From NCBI GenBank assembly GCA_030159075.1, contig BROG01000136.1:1203501-1267500 (forward strand): 64,000 nt of DNA, given 5' to 3'. The position numbers were made by a program, and so were the translations under genes. The notes beneath the pieces were generated by a model. It was not told where the DNA came from. It saw only the letters and a program-made list of their open reading frames with translations, and made no database searches. Shown here one piece after another: positions 31,985 through 47,400 of the stretch (position 1 is its first letter; each line of letters starts with the position of its first letter). This stretch comes from Atrina japonica. Lineage: Eukaryota > Mollusca > Bivalvia > Pterioida > Pinnidae.

Positions 31985-32232
31985 TAGATGACCCTAATAA
32001 TATTTACAATAACCTGAAGTCGGATGACTCTAATAATAAGAAACCGTGCAAACACAACATATCTTCGTTTGTGGAACATCTATAGGAATAGGGAGTCTCC
32101 CTTTTTATGGGAGAGACTTGGCAAGTATGTGTTTCACTCAAGAATACATAAAATGTATAATCACCTCAGTCTCTTACAAAGTGGTAGTATTATGCTGAAA
32201 TACTTGTTATTACATAATTAATATACTTGAGA

Positions 32233-32465
32233 TCAATTCTCCAGACATGAGACATTAAATCTTTTTGCATGTGTGTTTTCTTCATCAGTTTCAGAGCTTT
32301 CCTCAAGTTGGATGGAGGTTGACGGAAATGACTCGGTTTCCGAACTTTCATCATCTTGTAATATGGATGATGAAAATGACTCCCCGACACGTGCGCTGAA
32401 TGATGAAGGCAGCTGACTTTGATCATTTTGGAGTCCAACACCAAGTATCCTTGTCCCTGTATTTT
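32233..32465 (-). CDS. TNFR-like gene, last coding exon
   Basis: Acceptor TTGACAG, two bases completing a split codon, then 76 codons and a TGA stop. Encodes NTGTRILGVGLQNDQSQLPS, a Ser-rich stretch, and acid runs DDESSETES and EESSETDEEN, ending SCLEN. Low complexity and highly acidic. The phase agrees with the exon ending at 40228. Confidence 0.8.
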
Positions 32466-35400
32466 CTGTCAAAGTCATAAAAATAAAAAAGAACAATCAA
32501 TATGAATCTAAAAAAGTTTATTAACCACAACACTCATCTAGTAAAACGTAAAATCATCTGCTCCTACTGTGACCTCTACATTGAAAACGAGGTTTTCCGA
32601 ACTTAAATTACTAACCGGTTGTCCTAATATTTTAAGAGATTTTAAAATATCCATTATGTATTACCAATATACATTACATATGATACTAACTTACCATCAT
32701 TCTGAATCTGCAAAGGAAAGTAATGGCAAGCAAAGAAAGGCAGCAACTTTTTGTCAAGGCATTTCAAAAGTAAATTGGCAAACTTCCTCACAATATCAGC
32801 TTAGGTTCCAGTCGGACTCGAACCTGTGCTGACCAGAAGTGAGAGACTTGTACATGGTTTAATGCATGATGCTCTAACCACTCAACCATGGAGGTCCAAT
32901 ACAGACACATACACAGGTATACTACATATAATTAAAGCTTTAAGCCTAAAATGTTTTTAAAATATTGAAATTTTAATTCAAATACTTACTGTGAATTTAA
33001 TGATGTCATCAGTTTACAAAAGCATGCACATGGATTAAATAAATTGTCAAATATTTGGTAGCGTTGAGAGGAATACTCTTCTCAACAACATGCGAGATAT
33101 AGACATTCTGCTCTTATTACAGAACATTACTAGAGGAACAAAATTACTTCACGCTCCTCTGTGACAATATTCCTTTCATATTTTCCTCAGGTGATATGGG
33201 CTTTACTGTCATTTAGGGCACCTTGATAGTTCAGTACCTCACAATTACAAAAGGTGTCAAATGCATATGCAGATTTTAGACTGACAAATTAGATCAACTG
33301 CACCAAACTTAAGGTGACATGAAATGAAAGTAAAATACTAATTTAAGTCCCATATACACTCAAGAACAGCAATTAAAAAATTCCAAAAGAGAAAAACAAA
33401 AGAAATCTTATATCTATCTCAACATTGTTTTAAAGTCTTAAAATATGCTAATTTGTAAGCAATCTAAGTCCCATAACTTTGAAACAACATATAAAAATTT
33501 AATAAGAGGCCCAAAGGGGCCTTAAGTCGCTCACCTGACAAAATTGGTCAACATTGCAGAAAACATAAAAAACATGTAAAAGATAAAATGGCTAATAAAC
33601 AAGAAAAATAGTAGGCAGACTGGGGGCCTTAATAATCACCAGAGTGAAATGTAATTTACTGACAATATACTGAAAAGCAACCAAAAGCTTGAAAAATTCA
33701 TTGAAATGGAGAATTAACTTGCATAAGGGTAGACTTGCCTTGCCAATATTTTTATAGATCTTTCAAGATAATGTGCAACAACAGTAAAAAACATGCAAAA
33801 TCCATTTAAAAGGGGAAATAACTTTCACAAGGATCATCCTCACCCTGACAATTTAATTCCTGTTACTGTTTTTGTAGATTTTTGCATTCTGAACAGTTTT
33901 GCTTCTTCCTGTTTCTCTCTATCTATTTGAAGAGATTGTTGTATTTTGACATAGTTCTGTTTTTCTAGATTTCTGAATTTCAATAAAATGTTGCTAAATT
34001 TCTAAATTCAAAAGGCCCAGGCCACATTCCCAAAAGAAAGTGGAAAATCCATGATACATGTAATAAAAAAAAAAACAGGTAAGATTAGTTTTAATATTTT
34101 TATTCATCTTCCATCAATTCAGCTGAGTGAGTAACAGTATTATAATTACCAGGTTTGTTTCTATGACCTGCAATGTGCCTGCCTTTATGGTAAAGTTTAT
34201 CTGGTTTTGCAGAACTTAACCTCAATAGCAGACTAAGCTGACAGTCTGTAATCTCCCATAAAGTGTCTTTCATTATCAGCTTCATTGAGATAAATCAGCC
34301 TATTTCTGGCCTGAATAGTGACAAATTTGTCCATGATTGGCGTTTAAATTTGCTTAATACTAGTAGCCATGCTGAAGTGACAGATCTATCCTGGTGTAGA
34401 GTCAATGGAGGCCCATCGTGTTTTATCATTGCAAATAAGAAATAACTATGTGTGTTCTGATGTAATGTGATATCCGGTTTATATTTGAGGATATCGATCC
34501 CGATTTAAAAGTTCACAATGGAACCAAAGGGCCAAGTGAACTAAAAACAAAACTGAAGGGGACCTGAGGCATCACTAATCTCAACATCAGATTAAAGATT
34601 TGGAAAATTCGGAAGAGGCATTTTTTAGCTAGTGTTTAGGACAGATGGATGGAAGAATGGAGAAGAGATGCTACTGGACCTGCTCTTGTCTATGGCAGCA
34701 CAGGTAAGAACTATTTTAAAAAGGCATGAGCTGTATTTACCAACAAAAATGAATTCAATTTTTTCTATATCTACTACATTTGTATTTGTATTTTATGTAT
34801 AATAACAAATAAGCATTATACACAGTCATAAAAAAAATCTTATATTCCTATATATTTTACATATATTTTACTATTTTAAAAAGGCATGAGCTGTAAAAAA
34901 AAATTAATTCAATTTTTTCTATATCTACTATTTGTATTTTATGTATAATAACAAATAAGCATTATACACAGTCATCAAAAAAAATCTTATATTCCTATAT
35001 ATTTTACACATATATTTTACTATTTTAAAAAGGCATGAGCTGTAATTACCAAAAAAAAAATGAATTCAATTTTTTCTATATCTACTATTTGTATTTTATG
35101 TATAATAACAAATAAGCATTATACACAGTCATAAAAAAAATCTTATATTCCTATATATTTTACATATATTTTACTATTTTAAAAAGGCATGAGCTGTAAT
35201 TACCAAAAAAAAAATGAATTCAATTTTTTCTATATCTACTATTTGTATTTTATGTATAATAACAAATAAGCATTATACACAGTCATAAAAAAAAATCTTA
35301 TATTCCTATATATTTTACATATATTTTACTATTTTAAAAAGGCATGAGCTGTAATTACCAAAAAAAAAAAATGAATTCAATTTTTTCTATATCTACTATT

Positions 35401-38400
35401 TGTATTTTATGTATAATAACAAATAAGCATTATACACAGTCATAAAAAAAATCTTATATTCCTATATATTTTACATATATTTTACTATTTTAAAAAGGCA
35501 TGAGCTGTAATTACCAAAAAAAAAAATGAATTCAATTTTTTCTATATCTACTATTTGTATTTTATGTATAATAACAAATAAGCATTATACACAGTCATAA
35601 AAAAAAATCTTATATTCCTATATATTTTACATATATTTTACTATTTTAAAAAGGCATGAGCTGTAATTACCAAAAAAAAATGAATTCAATTTTTTCTATA
35701 TCTACTATTTGTATTTTATGTATAATAACAAATAAGCATTATACACAGTCATAAAAAAAATCTTATATTCCTATATATTTTACATATATTTTACTATTTT
35801 AAAAAGGCATGAGCTGTAATTACCAAAAAAAAAAATGAATTCAATTTTTTCTATATCTACTATTTGTATTTTATGTATAATAACAAATAAGCATTATACA
35901 CAGTCATCAAAAAAATCTTATATTCCTATATATTTTACATATATTTTACTATTTTAAAAAGGCATGAGCTGTAATTACCAAAAAAAAAATGAATTCAATT
36001 TTTTCTATATCTACTATTTGTATTTTATGTATAATAACAAATAAGCATTATACACTCATAAAAAAAATCTTATATTTCTATATATTTTACATATATTTTA
36101 CTATTTTAAAAAGGCATGAGCTGTAATTACCAAAAAAAAAATGAATTCAATTTTTTCTATATCTACTATTTGTATTTTATGTATAATAACAAATAAGCAT
36201 TATACACAGTCATAAAAAAAAAATCTTATATTTCTATATATTTTACATATATTTTACTATTTTAAAAAGGCATGAGCTGTAATTACCAAAAAAAAAAATG
36301 AATTCAATTTTTTCTATATCTACTATTTGTATTTTATGTATAATAACAAATAAGCATTATACACAGTCATAAAAAAAATCTTATATTCCTATATATTTTA
36401 CATATGTTTTACTATTTTAAAAAGGCATGAGCTGTAATTACCAAAAAAAAATGAATTCAATTTTTTCTATATCTACTATTTGTATTTTATGTATAATAAC
36501 AAATAAGCATTATACACAGTCATAAAAAAAAATCTTATATTCCTATATATTTTACATATATTTTACTATTTTAAAAAGGCATGAGCTGTAATTACCAAAA
36601 AAAAATAAATTCAATTTTTTCTATATCTACTATTTGTATTTTATGTATAATAACAAATAAGCATTATACACAGTCATAAAAAAAAATCTTATATTCCTAT
36701 ATATTTTACATATATTTTACTATTTTAAAAAGGCATGAGCTGTAATTACCAAAAAAAAATGAATTCAATTTTTTCTATATCTACTATTTGTATTTTATGT
36801 ATAATAACAAATAAGCATTATACACAGTCATAAAAAAAAATCTTATATTTCTATATATTTTACATATATTTTACTATTTTAAAAAGGCATGAGCTGTAAT
36901 TACCAAAAAAAAAAATGAATTCAATTTTTTCTATATCTACTATTTGTATTTTATGTATAATAACAAATAAGCATTATACACAGTCATAAAAAAAAATCTT
37001 ATATTCCTATATATTTTACATATATTTTACTATTTTAAAAAGGCATGAGCTGTAATTACCAAAAAAAAAATGAATTCAATTTTTTCTATATCTACTATTT
37101 GTATTTTATGTATAATAACAAATAAGCATTATACACAGTCATAAAAAAAAATCTTATATTTCTATATTTTACATATATTTTACTATTTTAAAAAGGCATG
37201 AAATTTTTTCTATATCTACTATTTGTATTTTATGTATAATAAACAAATAAGCATTATACACAGTCATAAAAAAAAATCTTATATTTCTATATATTTTACA
37301 TATATTTTACTATTTTAAAAAGGCATGAGCTGTAATTACCAAAAAAAAAAATGAATTCAATTTTTTCTATATCTACTATTTGTATTTTATGTATAATAAC
37401 AAATAAGCATTATACACAGTCATAAAAAAAAAATCTTATATTTCTATATATTTTACATATATTTTACTATTTTAAAAAGGCATGAGCTGTAATTACCAAA
37501 AAAAAATGAATTCAATTGTTTCTATATCTACTATTTGTATTTTATGTATAATAACAAATAAGCATTATACACAGTCATAAAAAAAAATCTTATATTCCTA
37601 TATATTTTACATATATTTTTACTATTTTAAAAAGGCATGAGCTGTAATTACCAAAAAAAAATTAATTCAATTTTTTCTATATCTACTATTTGTATTTTAT
37701 GTATAATAACAAATAAGCATTATACACAGTCATAAAAAAAAATCTTATATTCCTATATATATTTTACATATATTTTACTATTTTAAAAAGGCATGAGCTG
37801 TAATTACCAAAAAAAAATGAATTCAATTTTTTCTATATCTAATAACAAATAAGCATTATACACAGTCATAAAAAAAAATCTTATATTTCTATATATATTT
37901 TACATATATTTTACTATTTTTTAAAAAGGCATGAGCTGTAATTACCAAAAAAAAAATGAATTCAATTTTTTCTATATCTACTATTTGTATTTTATGTATA
38001 ATAACAAATAAGCATTATACACAGTCATAAAAAAATCTTATATATCTTATATTTCTATATATTTTACATATATTTTACTATTTTAAAAAGGCATGAGCTG
38101 TAATTACCAAAAAAAAATGAATTCAATTTTTTCTATATCTACTATTTGTATTTTATGTATAATAACAAATAAGCATTATACACAGTCATAAAAAAAAAAT
38201 CTTATATTTCTATATATTTTACATATATTTTACTATTTTAAAAAGGCATGAGCTGTAATTACCAAAAAAAAAATGAATTCAATTTTTTCTATATCTACTA
38301 TTTGTGTTTTTTATGTATAATAACAAATAAGCATTATACACAGTCATAAAAAAAAATCTTATATTTCTATATATTTTACATATATTTTACTATTTTAAAA

Positions 38401-41400
38401 AGGCATGAGCTGTAATTACCAAAAAAAAAATGAATTCAATTTTTTCTATATCTACTATTTGTATTTTATGTATAATAACAAATAAGCATTATACACAGTC
38501 ATAAAAAAAAATCTTATATTTCTATATATTTTACATATATTTTACTATTTTAAAAAGGCATGAGCTGTAATTACCAAAAAAAAAAATGAATTCAATTTTT
38601 TCTATATCTACTATTTGTATTTTATGTATAATAACAAATAAGCATTATACACAGTCATAAAAAAAAATCTTATATTTCTATATATTTTACATATATTTTA
38701 CTATTTTAAAAAGGCATGAGCTGTAATTACCAAAAAAAAAATGAATTCAATTTTTTCTATATCTACTATTTGTATTTTATGTATAATAACAAATAAGCAT
38801 TATACACAGTCATAAAAAAAAATCTTATATTTCTATATATTTTACAAAATTTAAGGTCAGGTCAAGTGTGGTATTCATATACAAATAGTAAGGTTGAGTT
38901 TAACTGCAATTGAAAAATTAAAAAACATGGGTTTCTCAAGCAATTTTCACAAAATACAGTAGAACTTGGATGGGTCAAAGTTCAAAAGACCACCTAGAAA
39001 AGTTTGAAACATCGGGACTCATAGATGGTAACCAAGAACCATACGGTTTTTAGTTTCAGAGGTTGTATATGGTGCAAATGACTGCTTTGAAACTATTAAG
39101 ACTTGTATGGTCATTATAGATAATAATTAGTGATAATTTTAACATAATTTTCGTGAAATGAAAACACCTAGTGTTTATGACACATTATGAGGAGAAGAAT
39201 TATCATGGGGCGATTTTGTACATGTGTAAACTTTGACTTCAAATTATATGTAGGAATTTCCGTTGTATTTATAGAAATGGACCATAAATTTATACAAAAC
39301 ATTGAGAAATTTGACTCATTAAAGTTTGAATTATAAAATGTTTATAAGTACTGTTGAATAACAAAACAGGCTCGAGACATCGAGAAATTTGACTCATTGA
39401 AGTTTGATGCATCAAAGTTCAACTGTATACAGAATTTTGAGAATATTTGTCCCTGTATATCAATTTTCTGTTATTGTAAATCAATTTAAGTAGTAAAAAC
39501 AGGGGGATTTTGAAAAAATACAGCTCATGTCCCTTTAATCTTCTTCCCTTGATATTTTGTTTCAAGTTCTGCAGTGATGTGACTTGTAGCACAATCATGC
39601 AAGTATAAAGTGTAAAGTTCATCTTTGCATAACTACAAGCAAGGAAGCTGAGTGATACTTACTAGGAGCAAACAGACAAATCTAATTTTGTATTCCTTGA
39701 TACATGAACAAACTTCTACAAATCATAATCCTCAATAATATTAACTATAGCTCATTCCTTTTTTTTTTTAGAAAATTGCTTTTTGTACTACCAATAATAT
39801 TTCACTTACATGGAGACTTAATCAGCCATTGATAAAATGTCAACAAAGTTTAACCTAGCTATGAATGAACACTATTACATGTTGTGAGAGACTAATAGAA
39901 TCTACCCCTACCTTGAGGGCATGACAAAGGAATCTCAATCTGAGGGCAAGATTCTTGAATGACAAACCCGAGGCTTGTCATACCCTCAAGGCAGGGGTTG
40001 ATTATTTTTCTCCCATGTATCAAATACATGTAGATTAGAGATCTAAGCAAATGAAATCTGACATTATGTACAGCATTCTAGATGCCACAGACATACTACA
40101 GCATAAATTGTATTGTGATGTCATAGCACATGTAACGTGTCAATACCCTAGGGGTTGACAAGGAAATCCCCGTTAAAATGAAGGAAAAATCTGTGAACAA
40201 TTGGAGAATAAGCAATCTTAATTGTACCTGTTGAGACCGGTAATGATGCAGACGATTGTCGAGAATAATATACTGATGGTGAAACCACAGCTACTGGCAC
40301 TGGTGGTTGGGATAAAGGTTCATCAGCTCTTCCTTTTGGAATTAAAGTCTCTTTCTCAGGAGGAACTGAAAATATATCAGTAGTCTATGATCATGTACAA
40401 TGTTTCTGAAACCAGTTCACTTAGATCACAATATATCACAACAAGCATGCAGGTCTAGTTCACAAAAACATGGGTGATGACTCATCATGGGGAGATAACT
40501 CTCCTTAAGTACAATGACTATAGTCTAACTTTTATTAGGGATCTTATTACATGTATATAATGAGTCACAGCCACTGTTTTCAAGATTCTTAGTGCAAATT
40601 ACCTAGTAACTGAGTGATTTCTGCAACCAGCGACCTTTCAAACTGAACTATAGTGGTTGCTTGCACAGTGTACAATGTATTTCACAACACCGGGTGTAAA
40701 AATCTTGTTTTCACAAGAGTTTGAAAAAAAATTGTCAGGATAAATGTTTACAGAACAATGATCACAGTCATCACCTCTGCATTGTTAACTATGAACAGAT
40801 TGGGGATATTTTGTATTACGTGTAAGTTTGATTTCAAACAGAAATTATGGCCTCCACACACGTAAAGCATTTTTCTTCCATTAAGGAGGTGATGTCATAA
40901 CTTCAAACTGTTGACCAATCCGTTTGCTACACTGTAAATTTATGTTTATGAAAATTTATTTCTTAAACACTATTGTATCTTACGGCCTGTAAGTTATTTT
41001 GATGGAGAAGTCAAATCCAATCTTAAGAAAAACAATAAAATCTCTTATCGTTCCCATTTTCTGATATGTTCTGTAGAGGATCAAACGAAACCCACCATCG
41101 GGTTACACACAAGTGACTGCTCATAGGTGTGTACCAATGATCAATGAAAATACAACTTGCAAAATACATGTATTAAAAGTTTGTGGAATGGTATATAGAG
41201 ATGTTATCCCTTCACCATTGGATAAACTCAGTTCAACATCATCTAAGCTGCATTTTTATTGGTTGAACAGCACACATTTGCAAGGTCACTCGTACTTGAT
41301 CCCATAGTAAATAACATTAGATGCTCTACCCAATCTATCAAAATCAGGAGCAATGAGAGATCAGATTTTAATAAGATTGCAATCAATCAAAATAACATTA

Positions 41401-44400
41401 ACCAAATTAAAAGACAATATTAATCAATTAAGACAACAACAATAAATTAAGACAACATATGCAATTTCCCAGCCTTGCCAGTCCTATATTTTGAGTTACA
41501 AATGTAACCCTGTCCTTCACCAGCAGGAACACCGACATCATTTAATTTTAAATTCAAATGTTTTGATTAGTGTGATCCTTACATACATGAATATACTTAC
41601 TGGTACCCAAACTCTCTACATCTTGATTACCGGTACCCAAACTCCCTACATCTTGATTTAATGAACGTTTTTTCCGGACGGTTACAGTAGTAATAACAAT
41701 AACTGATGACAATACGATGGCCACAGATACCACGATGATGATGCTACAACATTATACATATCACAATATAAATTAAAGCACCAATATATTCATCACTATG
41801 ATCTTTCCTACCCATGGTTTCATGCAACCCAAATCAATCATGCATATCTTAATAACTCATGAAGCCTCAGTTTATGCAAGCAAGCGGTGCTTGTATTTGT
41901 CAACCAATCAGATAGAGGCTTTCAAATAATTTCCAAACTGTATTAGATCAACAGAATATCTGATAACTTCCGTTCCTGATCACAACTACTGTGATTGAAC
42001 AATTTAGACACATCTAAACCTTATAAATATTCGTTAGCTACGAATGATTTTGGGCACATGAATCCACAGTTAGAAAATAGCATAGCAATTATGGACCATG
42101 GTTTTTTGATAATGCAGTACAGTGAACCCACTTTACTATCACATTCATTACAATAGATCCCAGAGGATCCTTGGCGCCCACCATGGAATGTTCTATGACA
42201 GACTGTTCTTTTCTCTTCTTTTCTCTTATTTTGTGTCTCAACATTGAATTTGAACTTAAATCCATATTTCTGTGAAATACTTTATTCACAAGATTATAAA
42301 GAAACTGAACTTGAACTGAACATATTACATTTTCGGAGAGAATTGTGCATCAATGTTTACAAGATTACTTTATTTTAATTGAGATATCGTTGTTGGTGTA
42401 AGTTTATTTATTTACATGTACATATATGCATAAATGATACTCAAGGGAGCTAACTATGAAATGCCAACCACATCAAATTCATTACAGTGACAAATTTGAT
42501 ATAACGTCATTCCTACATGGGAACAAACATGGTCATTGTAAAGAGGGTTCACTGTATACTGTGCAATATTGAAAACACAACATTGGTATTTATCATGCAC
42601 TTCTTAATCCTTTGATAAAAAAAGTATAAATCATTTCACATATTGTTAACCTTCTCTCCCCTTGATATCTAAATGAAATGCTCTTTTCTACTGTTCAGAC
42701 CAGTCTAACATTGTCTGTAGGGTTAAATCAAATTTAATTTTCAATGAGTTCTATGTATTGATTGTTCTTTTTTACACAAAAATATCTGATTGGTTCAGAT
42801 ATTGACAAGCTCAACTGATAATGTCTTACTGACATAAACAATCATCTTGATCATATGTTTTGACCACTTTTGTATTTGGTATTGTAACTTTGGTATTGTT
42901 AGTAATATTCAGAATCCAAAATCGAGTGAAATTTCAAATACCTGAATAATTCTCAAGTTGTATGGAATTTGACCTTAAGTTTGTACTGAAGGTACTTCAT
43001 TCATAGTTGTTCATTGATAGTGAAACACAAAACACTGGGTTTACAAGCAAAACAGTGGACCGATGATGAATATGCTACATCTGAATTTGAATTCTGAATA
43101 CTGTTTAAACCACACTTTACAATGTTTTAGTTATATGGTGGCTGTCATTCTTTAATGGTGGAGGAGAGAACCTGGTTACCCAAGAAGAGACCACTGGCCT
43201 TTCGCAAGTAAACTGGCAAACTTTCTCACAAAAATCAGATTACATTCCACTGGTACTTGAACCTGAGTTGACAGGAAATGAGAGACTCCACTCAGCCATG
43301 GAGGCCTCACTCGCTACATTTGTTATTGAAACATGTCAACAGTACATAAAATGTCAAATAAAACAACAAGATAATTAAACATCTTCTCTTACTTGTACAG
43401 GTCTTTCTATAGAAGTACACTTCTGTCTAGTGAAAGGTTGTTAATATCTTTTTTATCTTGAAGAATTTCAATATTACAGTTTCACACTTCAGTAAACATA
43501 GATATTATATGTATATTACCGTTCGTTCATGTAATTGGAATGCCTGGATTCTGAACCACATTCAAAGTCAAATGAGTATACATTTACAGGTACTCTTACT
43601 TTCATGGGCTTTGGCATACAGATTCAATTTATAATTTTTTCTAAAAAAAATCTCTTTTAAATCTTTACACTCAGCAATCTGAGATAAAACACCTTAATTG
43701 CATAATTACTTACATTCCACCATTTCCAATGACGCCCTGATCCTGGTTATCTAAAAATAGACAAGTTTAAATTCAACAAATTTCTGTCGTTACCTAAGAT
43801 ATGGCTGCTATTTTTTTTTTGTTAATTAAGCCACTGCATAAATTTTTGCTGTTTACATGGTATAAACATCTTCACAGATTACATCTACCTGTGATTACAT
43901 CTACCTGTGATCAAATCTACATGTGATTACATCTACCTGTGATTATATCTACATGTGATTAGATCTACATGTAATTAGATCTACCTGTGATTACATTGAT
44001 CTGTGACTACATCTACATGTGATTACATCTACATGTGATTAGATCTATATGTGATTACATTGACCTGTAATTACATCTACCTGTGATTACATCAACCTTT
44101 GATTGCATCTACCTGTGATTACATCTACCTGTGATTACATCTACATGCCACCAGATCTACATGTGATTAGATCTACATGTGACTACATCCACATGTGATT
44201 ACATCTACATGTGATAGATATACATGTGATTACATCTACATGTGTTTACATCTACTTGTGATTACATCTACATGTGATTACATTTATGTGTGACTTCATC
44301 CACATGTGATTACATCAACATGTGATTACATGTACCTGTGATTAGATCTACCTGTTATTAGATCTACCTATGATTACATCTACCTGTGATTACATCAACA

Positions 44401-47400
44401 TCAGTACATGTGATCAGATCTACATGTGATTATATCTTCACATGATTATATCTACATGTGATTACATCTATCTGTGATTACATCTACCTGTGATTTCATC
44501 TATCTGTGATTAGATGTACATGTGATTACAACTACATGTGATTATATCTTCACATGTTTATATCTACATGTGATTACATATACCTGTCATTACATCTACC
44601 TGTGATTATATCTAAATTTAATTACATCTACATGTGATTACATCTTTATGTGATTACATCTACATGTGATTACATCTACTTGTGATTACATCCACCTGTG
44701 ATTACATCCACCTGTGATTACATCTACATGTGATTACATCTACTTGTGATTACATCTACTTGTGATTACATCCACCTGTGATTACATCCACCTGTGATTA
44801 CATCCACCTGTGATTACATCCACCTGTGATTACATCTACATGTGATTACATCTACTTGTGATTACATCCACCTGTGATTACATCTACCTGTGATTACATC
44901 TACCTGTGATTACATCTACCTGTGATTATATGTAATTATATCTACATGAGATTACAGTATATCTACATGTGAATGTATCTACATGTGAACAACTACAGTT
45001 AATGTCATGGTCAAACAAATTGTCTGAGAATAGTTTTATGGCCCTGGGCCCAGATCTAAAATATTTCGTCAAAATACATTCTAAAGTTCTAACTTTAGCT
45101 AGGCCTAAAACATCCAGAAACAAAGCATCAAGAAAGAATTAGGTGTAATAAAGGGTCAATCTTAGGATTCTTAGAATCGTGGTCAAAATTCAATATTTGG
45201 TATTTTATACACCTATTTTATACACCTATCTGTTTATTTTAGGTGTGGACAATCATATTTTGATATTCATTTGTATATGTACACCACCAAGATACTATTA
45301 TAGATGTGTATTCTAATCTATGAAAAAGCAGTTCCCCTCTTGTGTGTGACCATAGCAAAATTATATTTATAAAAAAAATAATAAACACAAAAATTAGATC
45401 AATCAGAATCAAACATCATGTTAATCTTTGTTTATAAAACAGTGTGACAGAAAAGAAAAGCATAATTTGATATACACTGTATATAGAAACTAAAGCAGAA
45501 AAAGCCTAACAATTATGTAACAGTTCAGTATGTTTGGAGTGAATAACTATTCCTTGATTGTAAAAATCTTCAGGAAATTGGTATATATACAGTGGGGTGA
45601 CAAAATTGAGTATAATTTTTATTTTTCTCTATACATTTCATATAAAACCACATTTTAAAAAGACAAACTATAACACAGTTACTTCCTGTTCAATTACAGC
45701 AAGATTTTCACTATTAACTATTTAAAATGATTTGAAGTTTCTTTGTTTTGATGTAAATTTCCATGGCTTTGTTTTAGAGTAAAACTGATGAGTTTTGCAG
45801 GATACAAATTTTAATGTCTCTTTCCAATATGTGTATAAGGAATTATGACATATATAATTTAATTTTATGTTAAAATTACTGAATCTTGAAAACAACACAG
45901 AACTTATGAGCTAACAAACAATGAAACCTAAATATCTTTATGGTATAAGTTTTAAATTGATTTAGAAATAATTTGACATGAATTTTTTGAAAATTTTCAG
46001 ATTTTTATGAAATATATAGAGAAAATTAAGAATTATACTCACTTTTGTCACTGCACTGTATAAGGGATCATTCATGACATTGCAACAATGATTGTAGCTT
46101 CCAGACCACCACAAGTGGTTTGTATACTAACTGGCATAACAGGAATACAGATAGACAAAGCAATTAACATACAAGATTCTAGAAAAATGTTCCTCAATGT
46201 TATTTCTGGTTTTGATAATATATAGATAGCCCCGATCACACAATGGGTAAAATGCCATGCAACTGTTCGGAAGGTCCTGGGTTCGATTCCTGGTCTGTCT
46301 GCACATTTTTCCTCCTGCTACATTTCAGTAATTTGGCGTTCAACTAAATAAACTAAATAACACTGTAGTTTGTTTAGTCTCTTTGCTTTCTTTATACAAA
46401 ATAAATTTAATGCGCTCTGTATTGTAACTATGGTTACACAAGCATGTAAAAAGGAGTTATACTGCATACACTGGGTATAGGGCGATATTGCATATGTTCC
46501 AAATGGGGTAATATGATACATGTATATTGGTTTGTGGGTGATTATGTGTATGGGTTGATATGGCATATATTGGGTATGGGGTGAAATAGTATAATCAGGT
46601 ATTGGTGAATATGTGTATGGAGTGATATTGTATACACTGGGTATGGGTGCTAATCTGTATGGAGTAAGTGTGTTGATATGTAGATGCTACAAAAGTTTGG
46701 GGTCATTAATCTTAACAATACCTGAGTCTGGTTCTTCATTGGATCCAATTAAATCACCTTCTTTTTTGTCAGAGCCATTGCCTTCCACATTGCTTGGGAT
46801 TATAACTACATTAGATGGTCTCTCAATTGCTTCACTGCAAAAGAAACAAGAGGCCCATGGGCCTCATTGCACACCTGAACTGTGTTGGTATCTTACAAAT
46901 ATGAGAATCTCAAATTCACAAATTATTTAAACACTCCTTAGGAGTGGAGGAGACTTAAAATGAATGAAAATGACAAAGCTGTGAAAGATGTCAAAAACAT
47001 GTCAAAAATGGGTTTTCTGAAATTACCATATTTTAATCATACATCTATGTAGATCACTATGTAGAACACAATTAGTTTTTCATTCCATACAGCGATTCTG
47101 GAAGAGAAGATTTTTAAAGAGGGGTACCCCTCAAGGCCTCTTTTACCCCACCCTGGATCCATCCCTGCGCTGATCTCGACAAAATTTATAAACTTGGTAC
47201 AGGACCTTGAGTACTTCCTATAGAGTTTCATCAAAATCCCTTCAGTGGTTTTGAGGAGAAGAAGTCGAAAATGTGGAAAATTACCCTCCCCCTCCCCTTC
47301 ACTTTTGTCTTAAAAAATTCAAAAAATCAAATTTCAGCAAAATTCTTTCCGGAAAGCATTTATCTACCAAACCACAGTTAAAACACATAAAATACATGCA

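Noticed and set aside
43860..44995. Possible CRISPR-like array
   Set aside because: Units are directly adjacent 16-bp repeats without spacers, in a eukaryotic intron; a minisatellite explains it.
46222..46305. Functional tRNA gene
   Set aside because: B box and T arm are good, but the acceptor stem does not pair and there is no clear anticodon arm.
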